This document shows positions 17,226-25,878 of a stretch of 64,000 bases of DNA, one piece after another. The position numbers and the translations under genes are program-made. Origin of the DNA: Haliea sp. (GTDB lineage: Bacteria > Pseudomonadota > Gammaproteobacteria > Pseudomonadales > Halieaceae); assembly GCA_024642245.1 (NCBI GenBank), contig JAHEBM010000001.1, forward strand, positions 1-64,000, written 5' to 3'. Position 1 is the first letter of the stretch. Every line of letters begins with the position of its first letter. Under the pieces are notes generated by a model. It was not told the DNA's origin and did not search any database. It worked only from the letters and a program-made list of their open reading frames with translations.

Positions 17226-18686
17226 ATGACCTCAGTTGCATCAGCATCGGATTTAAGCGATATCGAAACCAGCATGCTCAACTTGCTGGAGGCCCAGAGA
17301 GCCGACTACCTGGCCGAAGGGGTGGTTAGCGCGGCTACCCGCATTGACCGGCTGGATCGTGGCATAGATGCACTGGTGCGATACGCAGACAGCCTCACTG
17401 AGGCGTTGAACTCGGATTTCAGCTGCAGGCCCAGGGAAATCACCCTGCTTACCGATGTCGGCGCCTCCATAGCTCCCATGAAGCACGCCCGGAAACACCT
17501 GCGCAAATGGATGAAAGGCGAGAGACGCCCGACCGTTTTCCCGCTAAACCTCCTGGGGGGGCGTTCGCGTATCGAGTACCAGCCACTGGGGGTTGTGGGT
17601 ATCATCTCGCCGTGGAATTTCCCGGTATCCATGGTATTCGCCCCGATGTCGGGCGCCCTGGCGGCCGGCAACCGGGTGATGATCAAACCCTCCGAATTCA
17701 CGCCCGCCACTTCGGAAGTGCTGCAGGCGATGATCACAGACGTCTACGACCCCAAGGAGGTCGTCCTGTTCACGGGAGGCCCGGAAGTTGGGCAGGCCTT
17801 CTCCAACCTGCCCCTGGATCATTTGCTTTTCACCGGTGCAACCTCAGTGGCCCGCCACATCATGGCCGCTGCAGCGCGCAACCTCGTGCCTGTCACCCTG
17901 GAACTGGGTGGCAAGTCTCCCGTGATCATCTCCCGCACCGCAGACCTGGAAAAGAGCCTGGGGCGCATCATGCTGGGCAAGACCATGAACGCCGGCCAGA
18001 TATGCCTGGCGCCCGATTACCTGTTGGTGCCGGAGGAGAAGCTGCACGACGTCATTGCCATCGCGCAAAAGGCGGTGGCCGCCATGTACCCGAGCCTGCT
18101 GGACAACGCCCAATACACGTCCGTGGTCAACGAGCGTCATTACCAGCGCCTGACAGGCTATCTCGCGGAAGCGGAAGAACGCGGTGTGAAAACCATTGCC
18201 ATCAACCCGGCAGCAGAGGATTTCAACGCTCAACAGGGTACTTATAAAATTCCACCTACCCTGATACCGGAACCACCGGAGGACCTCAAAGTCCTGCAGG
18301 AGGAGATATTTGGCCCACTGCTGCCCATCCGCACGTATCGCGAATTTTCCGAGACGATCGACTATATCAACTCGAAGCCCAGGCCCCTGGCGGCCTACTA
18401 CTTCGGCGACGACGCCAACGAGCAAAGCGCCGTGGAGACCCGCACGACCTCGGGTGGTATGTGTATCAACGATGTGGTGATGCACGTGAGCCAGGAAGAC
18501 CTGCCCTTCGGGGGGGTGGGCCCCAGCGGAATGGGCTCTTACCACGGCCTTGAGGGCTTTCGCACCTTCAGTCACGCCAAGTCGATCTTTCGCCAGGCCA
18601 ACGTGGACATTGGCAAGCTGAGCGGGATGCTCCCGCCCTATGGCAAGGCCACACAAAGGTCGATCAGGATGCAGGTGAAAAAATAG
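17226..18686 (+). CDS. Coniferyl-aldehyde-type NAD(P)-dependent aldehyde dehydrogenase
   Basis: A 486-residue aldehyde dehydrogenase of the coniferyl aldehyde dehydrogenase (CalB) subgroup. It has GIISPWNFPVSM, the catalytic Glu in TLELGGKSPV, the catalytic Cys in NAGQICLAPDY and the subgroup's late SHAKSIF block. It would oxidise aliphatic or aromatic aldehydes to acids. The frame opens at 17094, but ATG 17226 with GGAAAAG upstream matches the family start. Its 161-base spacing from the divergent hypothetical gene is enough for two promoters. Physiological substrate unknown. Confidence 0.87.
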   Translation: MTSVASASDLSDIETSMLNLLEAQRADYLAEGVVSAATRIDRLDRGIDALVRYADSLTEALNSDFSCRPREITLLTDVGASIAPMKHARKHLRKWMKGERRPTVFPLNLLGGRSRIEYQPLGVVGIISPWNFPVSMVFAPMSGALAAGNRVMIKPSEFTPATSEVLQAMITDVYDPKEVVLFTGGPEVGQAFSNLPLDHLLFTGATSVARHIMAAAARNLVPVTLELGGKSPVIISRTADLEKSLGRIMLGKTMNAGQICLAPDYLLVPEEKLHDVIAIAQKAVAAMYPSLLDNAQYTSVVNERHYQRLTGYLAEAEERGVKTIAINPAAEDFNAQQGTYKIPPTLIPEPPEDLKVLQEEIFGPLLPIRTYREFSETIDYINSKPRPLAAYYFGDDANEQSAVETRTTSGGMCINDVVMHVSQEDLPFGGVGPSGMGSYHGLEGFRTFSHAKSIFRQANVDIGKLSGMLPPYGKATQRSIRMQVKK

Positions 18687-18860
18687 CTGCAGCCGGACCT
18701 GCCCGGCAGGCGATAAGCCACCCGCCAGCCCCCGTTATTGACGGCGATCAATAATTGTACAGTTTCGAATTGTCCCCCGGCCTGAATAGATTAGGATTTG
18801 ACTCGGGGATCGTCGTATCCCGGACTGATCAGATGGCGGCGGGCCGCCGGGAGCTATCCA

Positions 18861-19313
18861 ATGGAGATGTGGTTTGACCACACGGGGGCCGACGAGCGTG
18901 GCGTTCACCGCAAACGGGGTCGTCCCTCGTCTGCCGAGGGCGCCTTGGCGATCGACCTGACGCCCATGCTGGACGTGGTCATGATCATGCTGATCTTCTT
19001 TATCGTTTCCGGCTCATTTATCAAAGAGATTGCGATAGAAGTGGAGCGAAAACCGACCGCCACCAGCGAATCCGGAGAAGCCGCTGAAAATATCGTCGTG
19101 CAGATCAGCGCCACCGACGAAATCTGGATCAAGGGCAGGCGCATCGACGCCCGCTCGGTACGCGCCAATATCAGCCGCCTGAAAGCGGAAAGTCCCAAGG
19201 CCGCCGTGGTAATCAAGGCCCATAATAAATCGACCGTGAACGTGTTGTCTGCGGTGGTCGACTCGTCTCGCGAAGCGGGAATTTACAATGTCTCCCTGAC
19301 CACCGGCAACTGA
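18861..19313 (+). CDS. ExbD/TolR-family biopolymer transport protein (orphan)
   Basis: A 150-residue ExbD/TolR protein. A cytoplasmic N-terminus of about 30 residues precedes AIDLTPMLDVV with the functionally essential Asp in the single membrane helix, followed by a periplasmic domain. ATG 18861 is preceded by GGGAG at 7 bases. It is strikingly similar to the ExbD at 27847-28251, sharing LTPMLDVV, MLIFFIV, SFIKE, DARSVRANI/DVRSVRANI and a NVSLTT/DVSLAT end, so the two are paralogues. No ExbB or TonB gene flanks it. Confidence 0.87.
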   Translation: MEMWFDHTGADERGVHRKRGRPSSAEGALAIDLTPMLDVVMIMLIFFIVSGSFIKEIAIEVERKPTATSESGEAAENIVVQISATDEIWIKGRRIDARSVRANISRLKAESPKAAVVIKAHNKSTVNVLSAVVDSSREAGIYNVSLTTGN

Positions 19314-19331
19314 GTCCTACTTGCATAGAAA

Positions 19332-19360
19332 TTGCTGCTCCGGGCGCACGGTGCCATAAT
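19332..19360 (+). promoter_or_regulatory. Candidate sigma-70 promoter for the DUF3012 lipoprotein
   Basis: TTGCTG (19332-19337) and CATAAT (19355-19360) are separated by exactly 17 bases, 37 bases before the lipoprotein start codon. The -10 box matches the consensus at five of six positions. Confidence 0.5.
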
Positions 19361-19397
19361 TGGCCCGGTAGTTTTTTCCCAAAGTCCGGAGGTTTAT

Positions 19398-19661
19398 ATG
19401 AAAGTATTGATGGTGTTAGCCGGTGTCCTGCTTCTGAGCGCCTGCAGCGCAGAACCAGGCAGCGAAAAATGGTGCGCCGCAAAAAAAGACCAGCCCAAGT
19501 CGGAGTGGACAGCGTCGGACCTTGGTACCTACACCAAAAACTGCCTTATCGACGGCACTGCGGTCGGTTCAAAGGACTGGTGTGAGGGAATGTCAGAGAC
19601 GCCCAAAGGCGAATGGACAGCGGACGATACCGCGAGCTACGCAAAGCATTGCGTACTCTAG
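19398..19661 (+). CDS. Small DUF3012-type lipoprotein with a duplicated repeat
   Basis: An 87-residue lipoprotein. ATG 19398 has a perfect GGAGG upstream; the signal peptide ends in the lipobox LSAC with Cys near residue 16. The mature part consists of two copies of a roughly 28-residue unit: W-C-[AE] at the start, PK-x-EWTA in the middle and YxKxC at the end, each with two Cys that could pair. This is the DUF3012 pattern, normally seen as one copy. Its stop overlaps the convergent VOC gene's stop by shared CTAG. Function unknown. Confidence 0.75.
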   Translation: MKVLMVLAGVLLLSACSAEPGSEKWCAAKKDQPKSEWTASDLGTYTKNCLIDGTAVGSKDWCEGMSETPKGEWTADDTASYAKHCVL

Positions 19662-20356
19662 TGTAGTTGTAGCAGTAGGGTTGGGATGCCCAGGCAGTGG
19701 CTTTTTACCGTCGCTACCTGGCTTCCCGGCTTGCGCCCGGCCCGTATCTCGGAAAGGCTGATCCCTCGCTTAACGAGGGCCTCTATTGTGCCCGACAAGT
19801 CCTGGCATTGGTAAGCGATCCCCCAGAAGTAATCCGCCTCGGGCTTTTCTTGCTGCGACTCAATCACTTCCAGGGTCACTTTTCCCGCACGGAAAAACAA
19901 CATTCGACCACCCCACTGGGGTACTGTCTTATCAAGCGCGAGACGGATTCCAAGGCGCTCACCAAACAGCTCGATACAACTTGCTGCGTCGGCTGTACGC
20001 AGCACGATATGGTCTACCCGTAGCGTGCTTTCACCACTGGGCCCCACATGCGTACGGAGGCCATCAGTGCCGCTGCCATCGCATAACTGGATATCAAGAC
20101 CGCGCGGGTTGGCCAGGGGCATATCAGCGTTGCCAGATCCTGGATCCCCGAAGACAATCCCCCGGATCCGGGGATTTTGATAAGGGGATTGCACCAGTTC
20201 AATTACGGTATTGGGCAACACAAAGCGCGCTCCGGGCACTGCATACTGCCGTTCACCAGGCTCTGCGGGAGGTACCCCGAGTAAAAGCCGGTATTCACCA
20301 ATCGCCGCGGGCAGGTCAGGAACCCCTATAACAATACGATCAAACCTGCTTACCAT
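19658..20356 (-). CDS. VOC (glyoxalase-like) family protein
   Basis: A 232-residue protein with two vicinal-oxygen-chelate half-domains. The N-terminal one begins with FDRIVIGVPDLPAAI and the second with RVDHIVLRTADAASC. Both show the beta-alpha-beta pattern and one retains a metal-binding Glu candidate in VTLEVIESQ. ATG 20356 has GAGGG six bases upstream; an in-frame GTG 12 bases earlier overlaps that site and is less likely. Enzymatic role (isomerase, dioxygenase or resistance-type) cannot be decided. Confidence 0.75.
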   Translation of the reverse strand: MVSRFDRIVIGVPDLPAAIGEYRLLLGVPPAEPGERQYAVPGARFVLPNTVIELVQSPYQNPRIRGIVFGDPGSGNADMPLANPRGLDIQLCDGSGTDGLRTHVGPSGESTLRVDHIVLRTADAASCIELFGERLGIRLALDKTVPQWGGRMLFFRAGKVTLEVIESQQEKPEADYFWGIAYQCQDLSGTIEALVKRGISLSEIRAGRKPGSQVATVKSHCLGIPTLLLQLH

Positions 20357-20402
20357 TACGACCCTCACTGCTGCATAAAAAAACCGTCACTGATAAAAAA
20401 TT

Positions 20403-20431
20403 TTGGTATCTCCCGGCTTCAGACTTAAACT
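20403..20431 (+). promoter_or_regulatory. Candidate promoter for the solute-binding protein gene
   Basis: TTGGTA (20403-20408) and TAAACT (20426-20431) lie 17 bases apart, 96 bases before the start codon at 20527. Both boxes are moderate matches to sigma-70 consensus. Confidence 0.35.
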
Positions 20432-20526
20432 GCCATTACCGCCCAGCAATGTGCTAAGGCCACGCCAGCTCAGCATAACCCGGAACGCCCCCGAAATGGG
20501 CCCTCAGTAAGGAAGGAGATACTTTC

Positions 20527-21336
20527 ATGTCAAAATTTCTACCGCGCCTGATCCTCACCGGTCTATTCACCCTCGGATCCGCAATTTCCCTCAACTCGAT
20601 GGCCGGTGACACCCTGCAAAGGGTTGTGGACTTCAAGGTGCTGACGGTGGGAATGTCGGGCAATCAACCACCGATGACCATGGCGAACCGCGATGGCGGG
20701 CTGATGGGCTTCGATGTGGATCTGGCAAAGGCGCTAGCCGAGGCCATGAAGGTCAAGCTGGAAATCGTCGCCATGCCCTTTGGCGAACTGATGAACGCCC
20801 TTGAACAGAACAAGGTCGATATGGTGCTGTCCGGCCTCGCGATTACCCCCGAGCGGTCCGAACAGGTATCTTTTGTCGGCCCTTACATGATGTCTGGAAA
20901 ATCAATTCTCACCAAAAATTCCGTGCTGGCAAAAATTCAGGCCAGCAAGGAATTCAACCACAAGGAACTCAAGCTGCTGGCACTTAACAAGTCAACCAGC
21001 GCGGCTTTTGTAGACGCCGTCGCGCCAGACGCGCAACTGACAGAGATTTCCAGCTACGACGAGGGCGTGGCCATGATCATCGATGGCAAGGCTGATGCCC
21101 TGGTGGCTGATATGCCGGTATGCGTGCTCTCGGTATTGCGCTTTCCCGAAGCTGGCCTGACAACGCTGGAGCGTCCGCTGACACTTGAACCCATAGGAAT
21201 AGCCGTAAGCAAGGATGACCCGCAGTTCTTCAACCTGGTCGATAACTACCTGAAGGCATACGAAAAAACCGGTATCCTGAACCAACTGCGCAAAAAGTGG
21301 TTCGAAGACAGCTCCTGGATTGCTGAGATGCCCTAA
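20527..21336 (+). CDS. Periplasmic extracellular solute-binding protein, family 3
   Basis: A 269-residue protein with a Sec signal peptide (hydrophobic RLILTGLFTLGSAI, cleavage likely after NSMA) and the family-3 solute-binding fold: GFDVDLAKALAEAM near residue 65 and MVLSGLAITPERSEQV in the middle. Such proteins feed polar amino acids or related solutes to an ABC permease or act as sensors. No permease or ATPase gene is nearby, so it may serve a distant transporter. AAGGAG precedes the ATG. An intrinsic terminator follows directly. Confidence 0.85.
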   Translation: MSKFLPRLILTGLFTLGSAISLNSMAGDTLQRVVDFKVLTVGMSGNQPPMTMANRDGGLMGFDVDLAKALAEAMKVKLEIVAMPFGELMNALEQNKVDMVLSGLAITPERSEQVSFVGPYMMSGKSILTKNSVLAKIQASKEFNHKELKLLALNKSTSAAFVDAVAPDAQLTEISSYDEGVAMIIDGKADALVADMPVCVLSVLRFPEAGLTTLERPLTLEPIGIAVSKDDPQFFNLVDNYLKAYEKTGILNQLRKKWFEDSSWIAEMP

Positions 21337-21358
21337 GGATGTGGTTCCGACAGTTTTT

Positions 21359-21397
21359 AAAAAGGGCGTGGCGCTGGTAGCATCCCGCCCTTTTTTC
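21359..21397 (+). terminator. Rho-independent terminator after the solute-binding protein gene
   Basis: A ten-base stem (AAAAAGGGCG at 21359-21368 pairing with CGCCC plus T residues from 21386) encloses a 17-base loop and is followed by a six-T run. It ends 9 bases before the next gene. Confidence 0.8.
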
Positions 21398-21405
21398 TTC
21401 CGGTA

Positions 21406-22398
21406 ATGCCGACTATGACCAGATCCAGCAGCCCTATCGTTATTGCCCATCGCGGCGCCAGCGGCTACCTGCCGGAACATACCCTGGCGGCCAAGGCCAT
21501 GGCGCACGCCATGGGCGCAGACTATATCGAACAGGACGTGGTACTGAGCAAGGACGGCGTAGCGGTTGTCCTGCACGACGTCTACCTCGACAGCACCACC
21601 GATGTGGCGGAATGCTTTCCGGGCAGGGCCCGCCCCGATGGCTGTTTCTATGCCATGGATTTTACCCTGCAGGAGCTGCGCCGGCTCCGGCTACACGAAC
21701 GCAGCACGCGCGGTACCGACGGCAGGGAGACAGCAGTATATCCGGACAGGTTTCCTCTTGGGTCCGGCCTGTTTCGTATTCCGACCCTGGCGGAGGAAAT
21801 CGACCTGATTTCCGGGCTGGACAAGAGCAGGGGCCGTAGTACCGGCCTCTACGTGGAACTCAAAGGCCCCAACCTGCATTCGAGCGCGGGCATGGATATC
21901 GCCTCGATAGTTCTCGACGTGCTCGCCGGGAAAGGCTATGCAAACCGTCCGGAGCAGGTCTTCCTGCAATGTTTCGATCCGCTAACCCTGCAGCGACTGC
22001 GGCACGAGTTGAAGACGCCGCTACCGCTCATACAACTGATCGCGGAGAATGACTGGGGCGAGGACAGTTGCTCGGACTACAACGAAATGAGAACTGCCAG
22101 GGGGTTGGAGGAGGTGGCCGCTTATGCCAATGGTATAGGCCCCTGGCTGCACCAGATTTACCTTGGCAGGGATACCGCCGGGGAGGTTTTGCTCAGCGAC
22201 CTGGTGCAAACAGCCCGGGATCTGGGCCTGCTGGTTCACCCTTATACATTTCGCAGGGACGAACTGCCCGCTGGTGTCGCCAGTTTCGATGAGCTACTCG
22301 ATATCTTTTTTCGCCACGCAGGGGTCGATGGCGTCTTTACAGATTTCCCGGACCTCGCTAAACACTACCTGGAGGAGCACGGAGCGCGGCAGCCGTGA
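21406..22398 (+). CDS. Glycerophosphodiester phosphodiesterase (GlpQ-type)
   Basis: A 330-residue GDPD-family enzyme that should split glycerophosphodiesters into glycerol-3-phosphate and an alcohol. The catalytic HRGASGYLPEHT and the metal-binding EQDV and VVLHDVYLD segments are intact, and the sequence follows the GlpQ pattern (TDVAECFPGRAR). Unlike E. coli GlpQ it has no signal peptide, so it should act in the cytoplasm. A second ATG at 21415 is an alternative start. It overlaps the next gene by 4 bases (GTGA). Confidence 0.87.
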   Translation: MPTMTRSSSPIVIAHRGASGYLPEHTLAAKAMAHAMGADYIEQDVVLSKDGVAVVLHDVYLDSTTDVAECFPGRARPDGCFYAMDFTLQELRRLRLHERSTRGTDGRETAVYPDRFPLGSGLFRIPTLAEEIDLISGLDKSRGRSTGLYVELKGPNLHSSAGMDIASIVLDVLAGKGYANRPEQVFLQCFDPLTLQRLRHELKTPLPLIQLIAENDWGEDSCSDYNEMRTARGLEEVAAYANGIGPWLHQIYLGRDTAGEVLLSDLVQTARDLGLLVHPYTFRRDELPAGVASFDELLDIFFRHAGVDGVFTDFPDLAKHYLEEHGARQP

Positions 22399-22802
22399 AC
22401 TACGATGAGGCCAGGCGCTATCTGCTGTGCAAGCCAGAGGCGTATGAGGACTTTCCGTTCAGTCCGGATCTGTCAGTAATGAAAATTGGAAAAAAGATGT
22501 TTGCCACCCTTGGGCAGCGCAACGGCCTGGCGAGCATGAACCTGAAATGCGACCCTCACGAAGCGCTGATACTGCGTGACATCTTTGTCGCCGTCAGGCC
22601 GGGCTACCATATGAACAAGCGCCACTGGAACACGATTATCCTGGACGGCAGCATTCCCCCTGGTGAGATAGAACGAATGATTGACTGTTCTTTTGCCCTG
22701 GTGGTTAAAGGCCTGCCCAGAACTGCGCGGCAGGCACTGGAAATTCGGCATGGCAGGGCAGCCCTCTATGCACAGGCCGGTACTGGAAGTACGGCCGGAT
22801 AA
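22395..22802 (+). CDS. YjbR/MmcQ-family protein (DUF419)
   Basis: A 135-residue protein of the YjbR family, recognisable by FPFSPDLSVMKIGKKMFATL, HMNKRHWNTI and a C-terminal helix LVVKGLPRTAR. The fold resembles a double-wing DNA-binding module, but the biochemical role is unknown. It starts with GTG inside the stop of the phosphodiesterase gene, so translation is probably coupled. It is 36 bases upstream of pyruvate kinase on the same strand. Confidence 0.82.
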   Translation: MNYDEARRYLLCKPEAYEDFPFSPDLSVMKIGKKMFATLGQRNGLASMNLKCDPHEALILRDIFVAVRPGYHMNKRHWNTIILDGSIPPGEIERMIDCSFALVVKGLPRTARQALEIRHGRAALYAQAGTGSTAG

Positions 22803-22838
22803 GGTTATCATGTAGGCCGCTCAAACATTGGAAACAAC

Positions 22839-24287
22839 GTGATCCCGAAAATTAACAGGCGAACAAAGATCGTGGCCACTATAGGTCCGGCCAGCGAATC
22901 CGCAGACATGATTGCCAGGCTTATCGGCGCAGGGGTCAATGTTTTTCGCCTGAATTTCAGCCACGGCACCACAGAGCAGCACGCACGGGTGGCCAGGCGA
23001 ATACGTAAACAGGCCGCCATCGCCAACCGCTACGTCGGCATTCTCGCCGACCTGCAGGGACCCAAGATCCGTATTGGCAGTTTTCGCCAGGACTTCGTCG
23101 AAATCGCCAACGGTGACCGTTTCCGGCTGGATCTTGCCATTGGCGAAGGCGAAGGTGATACGCGGGGCGTGGGCCTGGACTACCCCGCACTCTGCAGCAG
23201 CGTATTCCGCGGGGACACCCTGCTACTGGATGACGGCCGCATACGCTTGCGAGTGGATGATGTCGATGTCGCCGCAGTAGACTGTACCGTATTGATAGGC
23301 GGCAAACTCGGCTCGCGCAAGGGTATCAATCGCCTGGGCGGTGGACTGGCAGCGCCGGCCCTGACTTCGAAGGATCTCACCGATATCAGCAGTCTGGCGG
23401 AGGTTAATCCCGATTTTGTCGCGGTATCATTCGTCTCCAGTGCCGCGGATATCTTCCAGACTCGGGAGTTACTGGCAAAACACCGGCTGAATCCTTCCAT
23501 CATTGCCAAGATAGAACGAGCTGAAGTCGTTGCCGATGACGACACCCTGAACAATATCATAACCGCCTCGGACGGCGTGATGGTGGCCCGGGGGGACCTG
23601 GGAGTAGAGGTCGGCGATGCGCAACTGATCGGTATCCAGAAGGAGCTTATTTCCCGGGCGCGTAAAATGGACCGGGTAGTGATCACGGCCACGCAGATGA
23701 TGGAATCCATGATCAGTAACTCGATGCCCACCCGGGCGGAAGTGTTTGACGTGGCCAATGCGGTGCTGGACGGTACGGACGCGGTCATGCTGTCGGCGGA
23801 GACCGCCGTCGGCAAATACCCCGTTGAGGTAGTCGTCGCGATGGCAGATGCCGCCCTTGGAGCGGAGCGGCAGGCAATCACCCGTACCTCTCGCTATCGC
23901 CTCGACCGGAAATTTGCCAACGCCCAGGAAACGATTGCGATGGCTGCCATATATGCGGCTAACCACTACGCCAATGTAAGGGGTATCGCCTGCCTGACCG
24001 AGTCTGGCACGACGCCCCTGCTCATGTCACGCCTCAGTTCCGGCCTGCCCATTTTCGCTCTCAGCCATCACAGCCAAACCCTGCAAAAACTCTGCCTGTG
24101 TCGGGGCGTGATTCCCCTGTTCTTCGACGCTACCGCCTTTGATCATGACAGTGTTGAGGCCAGGGCAATCGAGTTCCTGCTGGATGGCAGGTACCTGCAA
24201 AAAGACGACTCGATACTTCTCACCAAGGGTGAGGTAATGGGTCGCGCGGGGTCAACCAACATCATGAAAATCCTCCCGGTGATTTAG
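22839..24287 (+). CDS. pykA: Pyruvate kinase
   Basis: A 482-residue pyruvate kinase that makes pyruvate and ATP from phosphoenolpyruvate and ADP. It has the N-terminal RRTKIVATIGPAS, the catalytic Lys in SIIAKIERAE, the metal site around MVARGDLGVE and the MMESM...PTRAEV segment, with a C-terminal regulatory domain. Length and pattern match the PykA (type II) form. The start is GTG 22839. The glucokinase gene follows after only 3 bases, so the two are an operon for hexose use. Confidence 0.93.
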   Translation: MIPKINRRTKIVATIGPASESADMIARLIGAGVNVFRLNFSHGTTEQHARVARRIRKQAAIANRYVGILADLQGPKIRIGSFRQDFVEIANGDRFRLDLAIGEGEGDTRGVGLDYPALCSSVFRGDTLLLDDGRIRLRVDDVDVAAVDCTVLIGGKLGSRKGINRLGGGLAAPALTSKDLTDISSLAEVNPDFVAVSFVSSAADIFQTRELLAKHRLNPSIIAKIERAEVVADDDTLNNIITASDGVMVARGDLGVEVGDAQLIGIQKELISRARKMDRVVITATQMMESMISNSMPTRAEVFDVANAVLDGTDAVMLSAETAVGKYPVEVVVAMADAALGAERQAITRTSRYRLDRKFANAQETIAMAAIYAANHYANVRGIACLTESGTTPLLMSRLSSGLPIFALSHHSQTLQKLCLCRGVIPLFFDATAFDHDSVEARAIEFLLDGRYLQKDDSILLTKGEVMGRAGSTNIMKILPVI

Positions 24288-24290
24288 ACA

Positions 24291-25253
24291 GTGGCTCAAA
24301 AGTCCCCGCCACCTGTGCGCCTGGTTGCCGATGTGGGCGGTACCAATACACGAATAGCACTGTACGACCCGGCGCTGGATGAATACCGTTCCCTGCGCAC
24401 CTACATCAATCGCGAATTCGCCCAGCTCGCGGATATCATCGGCCAATGGCTGACCAGCCTGCCAGAAGCAGCGCCGGAAGTTTGCTGCATGGCAATCGCG
24501 GCCCCGCCGTCTACCGACCGCGTGGTGATGTCCAATATGAACTGGTCATTTTCCTGCAGGGAGCTGGCAAACCACTTCGGCTTTAAAAAATTGCGGCGCC
24601 TGAACGATTTCGAAGCCAATGGCTACGCGCTGCCCCACCTGGCAGAACACGAACGCCTGCAAATGTACCCGGGGCAGGCCGGGCAAGCTGGCCGCCTGGC
24701 AACCGTCGGCCCCGGCACCGGCCTGGGTGGAGCGTTCCTGACATGGTTCGATGGCGTACCGCACAGCTTTGCCTGCGAGCCGGGGCATACGGGTCTGTCG
24801 CCAGGCACTGCACTGGAGTTGGACTTGTTCCGCCTGCTGCTGCCCCGTTACGGCAACCTCTATGCCGAGCTGCTGGTCTCCGGTCCAGGGCTGGCTCGCC
24901 TGCAACAGGCACTGGGGGAACTTCGGGGCGAGGCGGCACAACAACTTGATCCCGCCGAAATTTCACGCCGGGCACTGACTGGGGAGGACGAGCTCTGCGT
25001 GCTCGCGCTGGAGACGTTTTGTGCCCTGCTTGGGTCCGTCTGCGGTGACTTCCTCCTGGCAAACGGCTCCTATGGCGGGCTGTACCTGGCCGGTGGTATC
25101 GTCCCCAACATCATCCCCTTTATGGCAAGCACCCCATTCTTGCAGCGCATGATCGAAAAGGGGGCTATGCGCGACACCCTGGCCGGGGTACCCGTGTACG
25201 CCATCACCACCAGCCAGCCGGGTCTGGTGGGTGCCGCACACGCTCCGCTATAG
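24291..25253 (+). CDS. glk: Glucokinase
   Basis: A 320-residue kinase of the bacterial Glk family (not ROK) that phosphorylates glucose to glucose-6-phosphate. The phosphate-binding ADVGGTNTRIALYD near residue 13, the sugar-binding NDFEANGYALP and the VGPGTGLGGAF motif are all present. It starts with GTG three bases after the pyruvate kinase stop, so it is very likely co-transcribed and perhaps coupled. Together they connect free glucose with the end of lower glycolysis. Confidence 0.91.
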   Translation: MAQKSPPPVRLVADVGGTNTRIALYDPALDEYRSLRTYINREFAQLADIIGQWLTSLPEAAPEVCCMAIAAPPSTDRVVMSNMNWSFSCRELANHFGFKKLRRLNDFEANGYALPHLAEHERLQMYPGQAGQAGRLATVGPGTGLGGAFLTWFDGVPHSFACEPGHTGLSPGTALELDLFRLLLPRYGNLYAELLVSGPGLARLQQALGELRGEAAQQLDPAEISRRALTGEDELCVLALETFCALLGSVCGDFLLANGSYGGLYLAGGIVPNIIPFMASTPFLQRMIEKGAMRDTLAGVPVYAITTSQPGLVGAAHAPL

Positions 25254-25590
25254 TGCCGGGCCGCGAAAAAGACCCCGCCGGCCAGGCTGAATTCCCCGTT
25301 TATTTGCTACCGGCACCCGGGCTTTCTCCCGGGCAGGAAATCACAGCCCCCGGGGCGACTTACAGTCCCAGCCCGGGGCAGGAAGAAATAAGGAAATATT
25401 CCCAAAATAGTTGAAAAACCTTGACGGCAAACCGGCAAATTTGGTGATACACTTTCCCCAGCTGAGTGGTTTCAGCGGTATTTATGCTCGCGGTCGAAGT
25501 TCCATCAAGTTCATCGGTACGTTAACCATAAATAATTATTAAATGAAAAGGTGCCTAGACATGGCACCGCAAGCAATACAGGTAAAATAT
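25254..25590. other. Intergenic region with candidate promoter and long csp leader
   Basis: No gene is supported in these 337 bases. TTGACG (25421-25426) matches the -35 consensus well, but its best -10 partner, GATACA (25446-25451), is weak and 19 bases away. If used, the cold-shock gene would carry a leader of roughly 130 bases, similar in length to the thermosensing leader of E. coli cspA. The first 130 bases, just after glk, are GC-rich with CCGGG repeats and may contain the glk transcript end. Confidence 0.4.
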
Positions 25591-25797
25591 ATGTCTACAA
25601 CAACCGGCACTGTAAAATGGTTTAACGAGACCAAGGGCTTCGGCTTTATCGAGCGTGAGGATGGACCTGATGTCTTTGTCCATTTCAGCTCAATCAAGGG
25701 CGACGGCTTCAAGACTCTATCCGATGGCCAGAAAGTCCAGTTCACTGTCACTGATGGCCAGAAGGGCCCTCAAGCAGAGAATGTAGTCCCACTCTGA
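25591..25797 (+). CDS. Cold-shock protein (Csp family)
   Basis: A 68-residue single cold-shock-domain protein. [17 protein letters not shown] contains RNP1 (KGFGFI) and VFVHF is RNP2, the two single-strand nucleic acid binding motifs. It would act as an RNA chaperone. The frame is open 16 codons further upstream, but ATG 25591, with AGG upstream, gives the canonical N-terminus [11 protein letters not shown]. An efficient bidirectional terminator follows. Confidence 0.93.
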   Translation: MSTTTGTVKWFNETKGFGFIEREDGPDVFVHFSSIKGDGFKTLSDGQKVQFTVTDGQKGPQAENVVPL

Positions 25798-25821
25798 CAC
25801 CTGTAACAAGGTAAACGAGAA

Positions 25822-25854
25822 TAAAAAAAGGAGCTCAATAGAGCTCCTTTTTTA
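25822..25854. terminator. Bidirectional intrinsic terminator between csp and the Ton operon
   Basis: A perfect hairpin: AAAAAAGGAGCTC (ending 25836), loop AATA (25837-25840), GAGCTCCTTTTTT (from 25841). The A run before and T run after let it stop transcription from either side, which suits the convergent genes ending at 25797 and 25879. Confidence 0.88.
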
Positions 25855-25878
25855 TTCCCGCGACACAGCGCGTTACGT

